Below, in pieces: positions 11,490 through 24,330 of a stretch of 64,000 nucleotides of DNA. The position numbers and the translations under genes are program-made. The notes below the pieces were generated by a model. It was not told the origin of the DNA. It saw only the letters and a list, made by a program, of their open reading frames with translations, and made no database searches. Each line of letters starts with the position of its first letter. Positions within the stretch are counted from its first letter, which is position 1. The stretch comes from Fistularia commersonii (taxonomy: Eukaryota > Chordata > Actinopteri > Syngnathiformes > Fistulariidae): NCBI GenBank assembly GCA_037954325.1, contig JBBMNZ010000035.1:4135001-4199000 (forward strand). Direction: 5' to 3'.

Positions 11490-13519
11490 GGAGTAGTGGG
11501 TGATCCATCTTATGGTAAGCACAGCTGAACCATTAACCTCATTAGCATAACGGTCACACATGAGCGGGATGCAGCTCCGAGCTTCACGGCGGCGAAATTG
11601 ATGCCGATACCCTCCTAACGCCGTCCTGATAAATAAAGGCAGGGTCCCGACCAAGTCAAACCACACATTCAGCTGTTAATGAAAAGAAGGAGGGGGGGAT
11701 TTTGGGGGGGCGGGTGGCGCTGGCGGGCACGGAGGACGGAGAGGCGACAAAAGGGGAAGGCCTGACAGCTTCGGGCACGGGACTGACCTCGCTCTCGGGA
11801 CCGACCGCGAGGGGAATGCGAGCCGCCTCACGTCTCACTCGCACACACACACACTCACACACACACCCTCCTCCCACCCCAACTGTAAATCCCATCACGG
11901 CCGCAGAGGCTCTCCGCCGCGTTCTTTCGGCGAGGAGACAACCTCGTGTTTGCGGAAGGCCGAATGCGAGTTTGCGCCCCCCCTGAGGAAAGACAGTCGT
12001 CCACGCCGCGGTGCCCGGGCCGTCTACCGTGACCGAAAAGGGGTGGTGTGGGGCGATCGGAGGGGTGTGTGGGGGCGGGTGCTCAGGCTGCGTCCCGGTG
12101 TCCTGCAGGCACCCTGTTAAAAATGTCACTGCAGGGAAGGAAATGGCCGCCCCGGGGCATCACGGCCCCTTTTTTTCCACGGAGATAGAGCACAAATTGC
12201 ATCCTGGCGGCCATGATGGCTCTCCAAATGTTAGATATCAGCGTCATTTCCCCGGCGCGGTGGCCGCGGAGAAAATAAAGAATATGATTATAAATATAAA
12301 TACATTCAGAGGCGGCAAAACGTGTCCGATAGGGCAGTAAATGATAACGCGGCGGGGAGCTGTGTGGAATGTGTGTTTATCCCTTTGGAAGGCAATGACC
12401 TCTATCCCTCCTGACATTTCCCCGTCGCCCATCCCCAGCCAACACCGACGGGGGTAGAGTGTGTGTGAGTGTGTGTGTGTGTGTGTGTGCGTGTCTTACT
12501 GCTTTACAAGAAGCTAACACAACATGCCCCAGAGAGGTACCCTTTTCAGCTCAGGCCATAAAAAGCGCCAGCTTTCGCGAGGCAACCCGAATCATTCAGG
12601 ATGAAACATCGGCCGTTCGGTATTAAGTGTTTTTGATAAATCACTTTTATGAGAAATGCTCGGGAAAACAAACGACGGATAAAACCGCGGAGAGTGAATT
12701 GCGGGGAGAAAGATGTCTCCGCCGCGTACGAGGAGGTGGAGGGTCGGGAGTGGAGCGGAAGACATGTTCATTCGTCTTGCCCGATAACATATGGCGAGGG
12801 GAGGGTGTAGAAAAAGCGAAAAAGCGCATCTTTTAAGACGCCAAAGCGCCCGGTTCCTCGTCGGACTCCGACATGGAGGAGGTTAAACCGCGTAGGGGCG
12901 CGCGGTGGAAGTGGGCGAGAAGCAGGAAGTCATGGCGCCGCCCCGCCGGCCTGGCCCAGCGCCAAGGCTCCAGTTTGGGCTGCATCCCCGAAGCGTTCGC
13001 CGTCGCACTTTCAAGCTGTTCCGACAGCCTGAGCGCTAACGGGCTAATGGGCTAATGGAGAGGCGGCGGCGCGGCAGCCTCTCGCCAAACGCCGCACGGC
13101 GAACGCGGCGTACGCAACGACGACAACAACAGCAGCGGCGACAATGCGGCGCCATCAGCGGTGATATAGTGCTGCTGAGCTACACACAGAAACATCACAT
13201 CTGCCCGCCTCGCCTCCATCCGGCGAGTAAAAGCCCCTCGGAAAACGCAGTAATGCTACTCCTTTGATTCATTCCCTCGTTTAGTCTTAACCGCTTCGCT
13301 TTCTCGAAAAAAAAAAGCAACTTTTTGTGCGCGCGGCTACTTCACAGCTAACATCGCTTGCATTCATTCACATGCCTCTGTTACCAACAGTGGCAATTTG
13401 AAAGACCTACTCCAGCTCTTTACCTCCGTGTCTCCATTGATCGGACTCCACGATATGTCTGAAGATAATATTTTACTTATATTTATTTGGTACACGACGT
13501 GGAGACGTATGTCAGATAT

Positions 13520-13615
13520 AATATAATAATAATACATAAGATTCGTACAGCGCTTTTCATGGTACTCAAAGACGCTTTACCAGTGAAAGACAGAGGACAC
13601 AGGACATACACACAA
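13520..13615 (+). repeat. Interspersed fish repeat fragment (gcgcttttca...gacgcttta type)
   Basis: Acagcgcttttcatggtact followed by caaagacgctttaccagtg resembles a sequence scattered through fish genomes, often beside tetranucleotide repeats. An ATA-rich microsatellite precedes it. Confidence 0.45.
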
Positions 13616-14862
13616 TTATTGGGAAATAAGTACTTCAACATAACTATCTGAATATGAGATATGAGATATTTTCATGTTTTTGAAGGCTTTCAGTACAATT
13701 CACTATTAATACTTCTGTACTGCAATGACATTCTACAGTTTGAGCCGTGATCGGTTATTCTGGGTTGTTTTAGGAAAACATTTTTAAAATGAATAAACTA
13801 CACACCTGATCTTGTAAAAAATACAAACGGGGAGAAAATTCATTCTACAAAATTTTCAGGAGGAAATCATGTCGAAAAAAAGGGAAAAATTCCATTATAA
13901 TATCCAAAATAAAAGAAAAATAATAGGAAATACGTGATTTATTTATTGACTTAAATGTAAAGTAGCTTAATCAGTAAAGTTTACCTTCTTGTACAGATTT
14001 TCTGCCAGACTGATTGAATCAAAGCAGAAAGTTAGCCGTGAACGAGAAATTATTCCTGATAATAATATATAACAGATATTTGTATTTTCATATTTCCTGC
14101 AGTAACGGTCCTGCATTGGATGCACTTCAATTGACTCTACCCTTATTATTGTTAAACGGCAGTAGGTGAAATTGGCAGAGTAATTATAACTCACATTTTT
14201 CAGTGTGTGTGTGTGCGTGTGTGCGTGTGTGTGTACGAAAATACCTTCATTCATTCAATTAGGAGTCCATGTGCTCTGCGGCGGCCGCTCAGGCTGTCTG
14301 TGGGTGCTTTACTGCCCTCTAGCGGTCAAAAGGTGTATTACATCACAAGAGAGCGGGCCGAGCTGCACTCCTCCATCTCTCTCTTTGTTCATCCCTCTAT
14401 CTTTCCCTTTCTCAATCCCTCTATTTGAAGTGCTGGAAACTAATACAAAGTTTGATTTTTTTTTTTTAATCAAGCTCCTCAAGCCAGTTGGATGTTGCCA
14501 TCTTGGGAATATCCGCTCGGTAATTTTCACCTCATTGTTCTAGATCAGATTCTAATCCCGGGTGATCCAGGTTCTAATCTGATCCGGCAAAAGGGACTCG
14601 TTTTAAGGTGTGAGTTAAAATCCCAGAAGGGGGAACCGGATGGATTCAGCACCTGGCTGGACATCTCCTGCGGTGAACTTGAAGGCACCACATCTTGAAA
14701 ATGTTAACATTTTTGTTGGAGCCAGATTAATGTGAATCAGATTACGACACCATAAATCGTGTTTTTAGACTATATCTAATATATATGTCCATGCTCTCCG
14801 GTCAGAAACAGAGACAGGAAGTCACAGCGATGTAACTCGTGTTTGCGTACTCAGACATAGTG

Positions 14863-14886
14863 CGGGGGGGGGGGGGGGGGGGGGGG
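14863..14886. repeat. Poly(G) tract, about 24 bases
   Basis: A pure G run. It could form a G-quadruplex and is a likely place for assembly error. Confidence 0.9.
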
Positions 14887-15587
14887 ACAGAAGAGCGTAT
14901 TATGACAGCGAGATTAGAGATTAGCGAGTCCATCCACATGTGCGAAGGGAATATTTACCCAGCTGCCTCGGATCCATCGGCGCCACCATGCCAGACACCG
15001 GCGCCTCGGGGTCGCCCCAATGTCCGCTCTCCATCTCCATTTTTTCTTTCTCCCTGCAAAAAGATCATCGATGGGTAAAACCAATTAGCACCCCCAACCC
15101 CCCCCCAAAAAAGGAGCTATCGCTAATTCACCCTAAAGCAAACACACCAAACTCAAGAGGCGATACAAACCCTCATGGCCGCACCCGATACCCACACGGC
15201 GTCCAACCTGACCACTGCAGCCCCCCTCCACACACACACACACACACACACACACCCGCCCACCGCGGTGACATCTCCATTGCCCCCCTCCTGACCCCCC
15301 CACACACACCCCCGCTCTCTAACTGAAGTGTGGCGGGGATGAGTGATGAGCCAGTGTTTGGGTTAACGACAGGGATGGGGTGTTAAACCTGAAGTGTTTA
15401 ATTAACCCCACAATGGGCCTGCCTGTCAGGCTGCGCCCATTCTCTCTTGATTGAGACTTCACCCACCAACACACACACACACACTTGTATATGCATGCAC
15501 ACACACTATGAGAGGCAAGTGTGCATTGAAATTCACATGAACGCACTCAGGCACATAGGGCCTTTGAGACACACAGAAAGGCAGGTG

Positions 15588-15721
15588 CACACACACACAC
15601 ACACACACACACACACCAGCCCGGGAGGGGAGAGGATGAGAGGAGGGGAGTAAAGTGATAATGCTCCGCCACAAACGCAAGATTGCTTTTTCTCTCCCTC
15701 TCTCTCTCTCTCTCTCTCTCC
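15588..15721. repeat. (CA)n at 15588-15616 and (CT)n at 15699-15721
   Basis: Two microsatellites about 80 bp apart. Confidence 0.9.
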
Positions 15722-15904
15722 TCCCTCTTCTTCTCTAAAGTCCATTTTCTGGGTCACTGCATTGCATTCATTACTGTCTTTGAAGACATTGGGCCGGGAA
15801 GGAATAATGCTTCCCTTTCACCCGTGCTGGGAGAACCGAGAGTTGTGAGCACCGGAGTCGGGGCCAGAGGCCCGCGAGCGAGGGAGGGGCGGAGGAGAGG
15901 GGGG

Positions 15905-15992
15905 GCGGTAATATGTGACATCTTTATCTAGTTTTAATTTCAGTCATAAATATTGAATGCTTTATTTGCTCATCTGCAGCTGCCTCCGCCCG
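15905..15992. promoter_or_regulatory. Candidate conserved noncoding element
   Basis: Atgtgacatctttatctagt, ttttaatttcagtcataaa and gctcatctgcagctgcc contain GATA (TTATCT) and overlapping E-boxes (CATCTG, CAGCTG) in a repeat-free stretch. Confidence 0.3.
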
Positions 15993-16031
15993 GGCGGTGT
16001 TAGTGTCTTGTCTTTTTTTTTTTTCCCTCCT

Positions 16032-16072
16032 CCTCCGCCTCCGCCTCCGCCTCCGCCTCCGCCGCCGCCGCC
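16032..16072. repeat. (CTCCGC)n hexanucleotide repeat
   Basis: Ctccgc units grade into ccgccg. The resulting open frames are low-complexity, not genes. Confidence 0.9.
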
Positions 16073-16255
16073 GCTACACCCACGCCGGCACAGGCCATGT
16101 TTCTGCTCTGTAGCTAGCAGGCAAAGAAATACGCTTCTCTGTTTTCAAATGTACTACAGGGTGGACTGTAGCCGGGTGAACCCCCGCCCCTGGAAAAAAA
16201 AAAAGGTGGGGCGGGGACGGCGATGTGGCGAGCCGTCGGGACGGCGGCGTGACGT

Positions 16256-16293
16256 CGCCCTCGCCCGTCGCCCGTCGCCCGTCGCCCGTCGCC
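16256..16293. repeat. (CCCGTCG)n heptanucleotide repeat
   Basis: About five direct copies of cccgtcg. Confidence 0.9.
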
Positions 16294-16422
16294 GGTGCGG
16301 TGCTGGAAATTTGCTTAAAACCCACGCCAATTAACTTTGGCGTGACAGATCCAGGCGCGGTTGCTCGTGCGTTCTTCCGCTCACAACCTCAGCCTCTGCT
16401 AGACGGATGGCGAGCCCCTCCC

Positions 16423-16494
16423 ACGTGTGTGTGTGTGTGTGTGTGTGTGGGTTGTCCCCGTCTGTGCATGTGTGTGTGTGTGTGTGTGTGTGTG
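16423..16494. repeat. Two (GT)n tracts
   Basis: GT units at 16423-16449 and 16468-16494. Confidence 0.9.
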
Positions 16495-16589
16495 CTGGGG
16501 GCAGTGGTGGGGAGTAAATCTGCTGTGATTCAGGCTTCGTTCTCGCTCCCTTAATGATGATGTCAATCTGTGAAAGTGCACACACACAT

Positions 16590-16930
16590 TGGAGCTGTCA
16601 GGGCCTCATCAATCACCCAGGGGTTTGTCAAAGGGGCTCGGGCCCAGATTAACGAGGCGGGCACAATGGCGGCGGGCCATTTGCATAGAAAATTACCCTC
16701 ATCTTTGGGAAAGTGATTGCGGGGAGGAACACAGCCTGACAATGCAGCATTGTCGCCTTATTATTCAGGAGCGGAGGCACTTTGATCCACATTTCTGCGT
16801 TTAATTTGGCTGCGCGAGCATAATCAGGGGATTAAAATGCATTTCACGATATTTACCCTTTTTTCCGTTGCCGCAGCAGCACGTGTTTTGCTTCTCCGGC
16901 TCTGATTAATGCGTCCGATACCGTACGACG
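16590..16930. promoter_or_regulatory. Candidate enhancer: SOX palindrome, POU octamer, TCF site
   Basis: The perfect octamer ATTTGCAT is at 16679-16686. The perfect SOX-type palindrome GACAATGCAGCATTGTC is at 16738-16754. The TCF/LEF core CTTTGAT is at 16780-16786. TCAATCAC near 16608 and CACGTG at 16880-16885 flank them. The block is repeat-free inside a microsatellite-rich region, and no reading frame is conserved. It is the strongest regulatory candidate in the window, but unaligned. Confidence 0.4.
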
Positions 16931-17927
16931 CCGCCTCGTCGTCGTCGTCGTCGACACACTCCTCTCAAAACACACACCGGCGCCGCGCGCTCCGCCTCCT
17001 GTCCATTTGCTTTCCTGCCCAAATGAGACAGTGATGAATCAAGCGGGTCCAGGCTTCAGTTTTATGAACTCCTGCAAGAATACACACACACACACACGCA
17101 CACACTCCGAGTCTATCTTCAGCCGCGGCCCCGGCGAATGATCCTCGCTCCTTTTGTCGAGCCGGGGGTGGGAGCGAGGGAGGGGGGGGGGGGGGGATTC
17201 GTGAAGGCTGCACATTAACTGAGCCCGTCGCGCGGCGGCCATTCGGTTCCGCCGCCATCTGTCCGGCTTGGCTCGTCTCACCTCCCGACACGCAGGACAG
17301 TAAGGGTCAGGTGACCTGCAGGGACAGGGGGGGGGTGGGGGGGGTGGGGGGGGGGGGATACATTAGGACCGAATGGCGGATCTCCAGTTTGTGTGTTTGT
17401 GTGTATTCACGAATGAAAGAAGAGGGGGTGAAAAGACGGATTGTTCCATGAGCTCTTGTGTGGGAAACGGGGCTTGGAAAAAACAAAAAACAAAAACAAA
17501 AACAGACATTGTAGATTGAGCGAGATCCTGGTTGGAATCCTGGGAGACCCCCCGACCCCCCCGACCCCCCCACCCCTTCCTCAATGCCCCTTTTTTTTTG
17601 AGGGCCGGCATCAATAAACACCCCAGGAGTCGGGGGTGAAGGTGATACCCCAGTTTTAAGGACATCTTTTGGCAGCGGTGCGAGAAAAGGTTTGCCAGAT
17701 GAACCCCCGAAGTGACGCAGGAATTTCAGCCCGATGCAAACCTCCGCCCGTCTCCGCCTCCTCCGTCCTGCCGGTTCAATTAATAAACGGCGCCGAGGGG
17801 TGCGGCGCCATCAGGTGCAGGTGCGTCGGCCATGACGGTGCCAAGTTTGCGCACAGTGTTTTTTTTTTTTATTCTGTTTTCATGCACCTGTGCGGGAAAA
17901 GAGCGGTATTTGTCATTGTGCTCGTCC

Positions 17928-17930
<3 letters not shown>

Positions 17931-17965
<35 letters not shown>
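17931..17965. repeat. (GT)n microsatellite
   Basis: About 17 uninterrupted units. Confidence 0.95.
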
Positions 17966-17969
<4 letters not shown>

Positions 17970-18529
17970 CTGGCAGGGGGCCTTCCTCACAAGAGCGAGA
18001 GCAGGACAGTTAAGGTGTCAGCGGCGTGATGGAGAGGGTCCCTCCTTCGCAGGAGGCCAGCAGCTGCCAGGTTTTCAGCAGCTTGTGTCGGGGCCCCGCA
18101 CATAAGTTAGTGGTCAAAGTGGGCAAAGAAAAAAAGGCCGGGGAACCGGAAGATTTACAGCAGAGGTTAAAGGTCGGGGGTCGGAGGGTGGAAGGTCGGA
18201 GGGTGCGTTCACTCACCCTCTGTCAAGCACGTATAGGTGCAATTACACAAACAGGACGTGAAACTTCACTCCTTCTTTTCTCTTCTTCTCTGACCTCCAA
18301 AAGACCTGTCAGATCTGAGTTCCTCCGCGGCGACAGGGTGACCCCCGGCTCGCCTCCTCCGGGAGTCTCTCCGTAGTTTGAACACCGAGCAAAACTTCTG
18401 GTCAAACAACCCGTGTCCCGCGGGGCGCAGATCGCTGTGGACCCTGGACACACACTGCATGGAATGAGCAAGGAAACGGTGTTATAGCAAAATATCAACA
18501 ATTTGTACTCGCGGCCAACTGTAGATCAT

Positions 18530-18960
18530 AAGATAATAACATATAATATCAACTATTATTTTTACAACTATTATCATAAAATAATCATTATACATAATAA
18601 TAAGATAAATAGTAATTCTTCTTCTTCTTATTATTATTATTATTATTATTATCATTATTATCATGTATTAATAACAACTACAACAACAACAATAATAGTA
18701 ATAATAATGACAATAATAATAATAAAAATAGCAGTAGCAGTAGTGTAATCATTATTATTGTGGTCACTAATACCACTACTACGACCACTACTACTACTAC
18801 TTCAAAATAAAATGAAAAAGATAATGGGTTGATGCATGTTGTTGTTGTTGTATAACACAACTATGATGATAATTAATATTAATATTGTTATAATAATAAT
18901 CATAATAATAATAATTATTGTTATCATTATTGTTGTTATTAAATGAGGAAGCAGCAAGAT
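18530..18960. repeat. AT-rich trinucleotide low-complexity block
   Basis: Mixed (ATT/AAT/ATC/ACT)n sequence over about 430 bp, with a TTA run near 18630-18655. Similar sequence opens the window (1-270). Confidence 0.85.
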
Positions 18961-21053
18961 AATACAGAATATCAAAAAAGTCTAAAGTTCAAAAAAATAA
19001 GATAAAATAAAATAGAATAAAATTAAAAAATAAAAAATAAAATAAAATAAAACAGAAGAGACCATCCCACTGCTGAGCCCCTCAACCCTGCGTCTGTTTA
19101 GGGGGAAATGCTGAATCCATAACGCACGGCGGTGACATTTAAAACACACCGGCACCCAAACGGGACGGAATCACCCACATTTTCACGCTGTGACACCAAA
19201 ACCTCCCCGGGACCGAGAGCCCCCCCCCACACACACACACACCGAACACCGGGAAGAGGTTGACCTGACATTGAAGTCCTGCAAGGTTTGTCTGCTCACT
19301 GTGGCGAAAGGTAAACGTCACCCTCCCCCCCCTCCCCCCCTCAGATCCTTCGTCCAATTTATTCATCGGGCTTTAAAAACCCGAGAGCCGTCCCATTTCG
19401 CCTCATTAGCGATTTCTTTACAAAACATTTTAAATCCAGAAACAGAGCACCCGCTCCTCCTCCTCCTCCTCGGTGTCTCAGCGCCGACCTTTCGGAGAAC
19501 CTTCAGAGAACCCAGACAAAGGTACAACCACAAACTGTATTTAAGGCCGGTAAATAAATAAATGGTGCCATTAATCACTCCTAGATCAGAGTAGACACTT
19601 AAACACCCCGGCAGTCGAGTCGAGCCCCCCCTTCCTCCCGCCCCCGCCACCCTTATTACACTGTCATGGACCAATGAGCTTCCCAGAAGGCGCCCGGTCC
19701 GCCAATCAAACATCTGGCATCTGCAGGTCGTTAGGGAAGGCGACCAATCAGATCGCTACCTCTCGGGAGGGGTGAGGAGGAGGTGTGTGTGTGTGTGTGT
19801 GTGTTGGAGGGGGGGGGGCGGGATTGGGCTCAGTGCCCGGACCCTCCTAATTTCACCGACGGGAGCCCAGCACTCCTTGTAATCCAATTAAAGGAGCGTA
19901 AGCGGTTTGTTAGACACTGCGTGTGTTTGTGCATGTGTGTTCATATGTGTGTGTGTGTGTGTGTGTGTGTTAATGTAAGCACTATCCAATGTACTCCGGG
20001 CGCGTAGCAGCGTAGCTGGGGATACACTTTGGTCCACGGCACGTGGAGTGTAGTACACAGCTGCAGGGGCCGCAGTAATATCAGGATCAGCAGATTTCCC
20101 CGGTATTTGCTTTGGCCTTTTGGAGTCTCATTTGTACCATCGCAAACCAGGCTTGTGAACGCAGCATGGGCCGGGGGGGCACGATGGGAGCACTCCTGAG
20201 TAGTAATACTGCTGACGGGAGTGTTTTCGGGGGCTTGATGCGAAGACCCAAACCTAATTGTACCGCACGACGGTGAAAAACACACAAACGCGCGACTTTA
20301 CCCATCACCGTATCCATGGCGACGCATCCAAACTGCAAGCAGGGCCCATTTCAAAAAAAAAAAAAAAAAAAAAATTGCCACACAACAATCCACCTTAATT
20401 TGGAATACTCTTATTTTTAGTTTATTTTATTTCACCCCCCCCCACACACACACACTTTTTATTTCCCACCCAGAACGGATTGAACTTAATTAGACGCTAC
20501 ATCACCTCTGCGAGGGGGGGAGGAAGAGGAAGAGGAGGGTGAATCTTATTAAGAAAAAGCGGCGTGTTTCCGCCGTCTGCAGGGAGGAGGGCCCCGCCGC
20601 CGAGGGCCCCCCCCGCCCCCCCGGTAACTGATGGCGCCGCCGCCCGGATCCGACAGTGAGCCGCGTCTGTAGTTTTTGCCCTTAATATCATAATAATAAT
20701 GAGAGCAAATTAGAACAATCAATTTCCCGCGGCCGGTTGTTGATCGCGGGCGGAGGCGGAGGTGACAGCGGCCGATCCATCACCGCGCCGCCCCGCGACG
20801 CATTAGGGGCGAGCGGGGGTGGGGGTCCAGCCAATGGGATGGAGAGGGAGCTGGAGGATGGAGGAGGAGAGGAGGGGCGGGGGGCCATTACACCCAAATC
20901 AACCGCTAATGTAGCTGTGGAGTGTGTGTGCGTGTGTTTGGGTGTGTGTTGGTGTGTGTGAGGGGTTGGTGGGGGTGGGCGGGGGGGGGGGGGTGACAGG
21001 GTGTCATGGAGACTTATGGCTGCTTCAAGTGGGCTCCTGAGAAAGAGTGAGTA

Positions 21054-21055
21054 GT

Positions 21056-21094
<39 letters not shown>
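21054..21094. repeat. (GT)n(GA)n compound microsatellite
   Basis: GT units run directly into GA units. Confidence 0.95.
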
Positions 21095-21095
<1 letters not shown>

Positions 21096-21641
21096 CCAAC
21101 AAATGCGTCTCCATCCGTCAGTGTTTTCAAGCATCCCTCCCTCCATCCCTCCATCTCCCTCTCTCTCTTTTCAAAAGGGCAGATTTTTCACAATGAAGCT
21201 GAAAGTGACGCTGCGTTCACTTGCCGGCACTGAGTCACGGACAAAAAGGACTCAAGTCCAGCAGAGAGAGACAGAAAACAACTCCACCAACACACACACA
21301 CACACACACACACAATGCACACTCCACCCCCTTTCTTATCCAACACATAAGATTATATTATCATAATTACTGTAATGATAATTACAATAAATATTATTAT
21401 CATTAATATCAAAGTTATTTTTATTATTATTATTACAATTATTAAATGCGCTTTACTTGACGCTGGTATCTGTTTGGGTGAGTATAAATAAAGGGAGTCG
21501 GCTTATTCCGGTTAATTCCTCCACTTGCCGTCTGTGATCCATAATTAAAATTTATATATAGAAATATAATATCAATAATCTGCAGGCAGTTTGTGTCAGA
21601 CTGCTACGTTTATAAATTTTATTTATTATTATTATTTATTA

Positions 21642-21643
<2 letters not shown>

Positions 21644-21681
<38 letters not shown>
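21644..21681. repeat. (AT)n microsatellite
   Basis: About 19 AT units followed by ttggggggg. Confidence 0.95.
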
Positions 21682-21683
<2 letters not shown>

Positions 21684-22211
21684 GGGGGGGTTACTACCAG
21701 ATTTACGGTAGTGGCCTTCAGGTACCGTAATTCCTGTATAATTCATACATTTAATATTCCCTCTAAATAGATAATTATCATATTCAATAATTTATTATTT
21801 TTTATATTCAAAATAGTAAAGAAAGGGAAAAAAAATAACCACATGATCTGAGGTTGGAACGACGACCCGCGTCATCTCGTCCGTGTCGATGCGGCCGTTA
21901 TCTGGCGGGATCACGCGTGAACACGCATCGTGACAACACAAGGTGGTTGAAAAAATCAGCGTGGCGTGAATCTCGTGCTTCTCCCTCACCATCGGCATGA
22001 AGGGGAAGCTCAAACCCCCTCCGCCGCCCCCACGACTCCAGAGTAAAGATAAATAAAATAAAAATATCTGAAGGTTTAAGTACATCCCCTCCTTTTTATT
22101 TCAACATTTCTCCCTAATCCCATTTCCTCTAAATGATGGCGTGGGGTGAGTCTATTAGGTTTCATCAGCAGCCATCAATCATGGCTGCACTTAACACGAT
22201 CAGCACCCCCC

Positions 22212-22213
<2 letters not shown>

Positions 22214-22251
<38 letters not shown>

Positions 22252-22284
22252 CCCATCTCAGTTTATTCACAGCGAACAACGGGG

Positions 22285-22311
<27 letters not shown>
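22214..22311. repeat. (CA)n then (GT)n, inverted pair
   Basis: A CA tract at 22214-22247 and a GT tract at 22285-22311 face each other across 37 bp, so a strand could fold back on itself. Confidence 0.9.
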
Positions 22312-22315
<4 letters not shown>

Positions 22316-22877
22316 ACCCGTAACACGACTAAATGAGGAATTTAAATACCGCGCAGGAGGCTGCGGCGGCTCGGAGGGTGGGGTCGCGGCGGCTGATTAA
22401 AGGCCACAATATCTACTTTTCTCAGGCAGACGATTTGTCAACGGGACGAGAAGTTTATCGAGGTAATGGGCTGCTAACGCGGGGCCGGCGTGCACGGGGA
22501 CGCACGGGCGCCAGCGCACACCTGCAGGGCCGCGGCGTTCCTCGGTACCGACGGGTGATTTGTCACAATGTCGTCTCCTTTGCTGTTTGAGCGGAAATTA
22601 AATCGTGTTCCGGATCCAGATTGTGATTACGACACCCCCCCCCCCAACACACACACACACACACGCACAGGAACGCATACCTCCAAGTAAAACGGCGAGA
22701 AGTTGGCGCCCATTTCTGTTTTTCTTCATTTTCAATTTGGTCAACTGATTGGTCGATGTTGGGGCGGAAGGTCGTCGCCCACGGTCGCCCAAACCTCCAT
22801 CCAAGAAACCTGGAGAACAAACAAATCGGCGCCATTTAGATCCACCAGGGGGCGCACTAACCTTTCCTATTCACCCC

Positions 22878-22883
<6 letters not shown>

Positions 22884-22916
<33 letters not shown>
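22884..22916. repeat. (CA)n microsatellite
   Basis: About 16 units. Confidence 0.95.
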
Positions 22917-22919
<3 letters not shown>

Positions 22920-23359
22920 GCCCTTTCGTTCAATGTTGGATTCACAACATTGTCGCAATGTCTGATTGTATGATAGCTTATTAACGCTTAATTGCAGGCT
23001 TAAGTCGGACTTTGTGGTTTGCTAGACGTGTTCTTTGCAGGTTTTACCCTCTTCCAGTCGTCATGTGTAAGCCGGTATTCTTACATCGTCTTTTCCCCGT
23101 CTTGGGCTTACGACGATATCAAACGTGTTTGATGTAATCGAGGTCTTTCAGTTTGTACGGTAACATGACGCAATCGTCAACCGACAAATGATAGTTTGAA
23201 ACGTTACCATTTTTTTTTGCACTACCGCTAATTTGCACTGAGAAATCCATCATGCTGCTAATGCGGCGTATACCATTATGGTACTACTTAGTGACCTTTA
23301 CACTAAACCTGCATGCTATTTGCATCTGCTACACTTTATACTTCATACCTCTAACGCGC

Positions 23360-23772
23360 GTGTCAAACTCAAGGCCCGCGGGCCAAATGTGGCCCGCCAT
23401 GTTATTTTATGTGGCCGAGAACGTCTTAAAATGTCTGATTGTCTTAAAATAAATAAATAAAGCGCGTGCATGGACCATAAACTACATTTCCGGCATCCCG
23501 TCATTAGATTGCAGTGTATCCACATTCAACAAGGGGAATTGAGAACTGCAAATGATCCCTAAATGTCCAGGAAGAGAAAAGTTGATGCAGATATAAAGGT
23601 TTGTTTCAAGAACCGAATGCATGTGTAACATTTTGCATTTGGAGTAGTTACATCCATTTTACATTAAATTTGTTTACATTTAGTTACATTTATGCTGTTC
23701 CTGTTACATGTGGCCCTTTGAGGGCAACCATTATGCTGATGTGGGCCCTTTTAGTGGAATTATACATCCACA
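23360..23772 (+). mobile_element. Deletion derivative of a hAT/GTF2I-repeat-type fish DNA transposon
   Basis: The left end GTGTCAAACTCAAGGCCCG, followed by GGGCCAAATGTGGCCCGCCA, is the familiar terminus of a fish hAT-like family that also supplied GTF2IRD2-like genes. At about 23563 ATGTCCAGGAAGAGAAAAGT encodes MSRKRKVDAD, the usual N-terminus of its ORF, which breaks soon after. The right part CATGTGGCCCTTTGAGGGC and a decayed copy of the terminal repeat near 23765 complete it. About 400 bp remain, so most of the transposase is gone. The family naming is from memory. Confidence 0.6.
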
Positions 23773-24271
23773 GTAGGAGTATTCGCTCTTTGGTGTAGGT
23801 ATTAAGAAAGGCGGTGAGAGGCGGAGATAATGAGATTAACAAAAGTCATCTGAAAGCTAAGATGAGGAAAGACCGGTGTTTTTATTCACTCTAAAAAGGT
23901 TTCCTGCGTTCATGTTGCTGATCAATTTATTTTTTAACGATTTTACTTAATTTTATTTTTCAGTATCAAATGGTTCAGTCGGTCAAAAAATGTTTATAGT
24001 TTAAATAAAGATTTTTTTTTTCTTTAATCCCCGGCAAATTAATTCACTTTAAATATTTTCTGTCACAGACTAAAAAAAAATGTGAATAAAGTTATTCTTT
24101 ATTGCAATTTGACCTATAGTTCATTCTTTTTTCTTTTCTTAAATTTTAATGAGGATACAATGTTGTGCAGACAAATGATAATATTTAAAGTTGAGGCGGG
24201 GAAGGGGGGGGCGCAAAAGGTTTTCTTCTCCCATTCTATTGTTATTATTATTTAGTTAATTTCATGTCACA

Positions 24272-24330
24272 TTGGGACGGTGAGAAACATCTTCTCGATT
24301 CCTCTGCATTTCCAGTACATGCAGAGAAAT
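24272..24330 (+). repeat. 59-bp repeat block, copy 1
   Basis: It reads ttgggacggtgagaaacatc, ending ccagtacatgcagagaaat. It matches 45502-45560 at 53 of 59 positions in the same orientation. It looks like a piece of a low-copy repeat and has no coding signal. Confidence 0.6.

Larger units (their letters stand above)
11490..16030. other. Gene-free stretch
   Basis: GC-rich DNA to about 13270 and AT-rich after that, with (CA)n, (GT)n and poly(G) tracts. A 9-bp inverted repeat GATCAGATT/AATCTGATC lies at 14543-14584. No gene is recognised on either strand. Confidence 0.65.
16931..23350. other. Gene-free, microsatellite-rich stretch
   Basis: Holds the low-complexity and microsatellite blocks listed separately, several G or C homopolymers (17180-17360, 20980) and no family-recognisable frame. 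CCAAT motifs cluster at 19670-19760. Confidence 0.65.

Noticed and set aside
4141..22311. Open frames made of Cys-Val or Thr-His repeats
   Set aside because: They are translations of (GT)n or (CA)n microsatellites in either strand, with no family signature.
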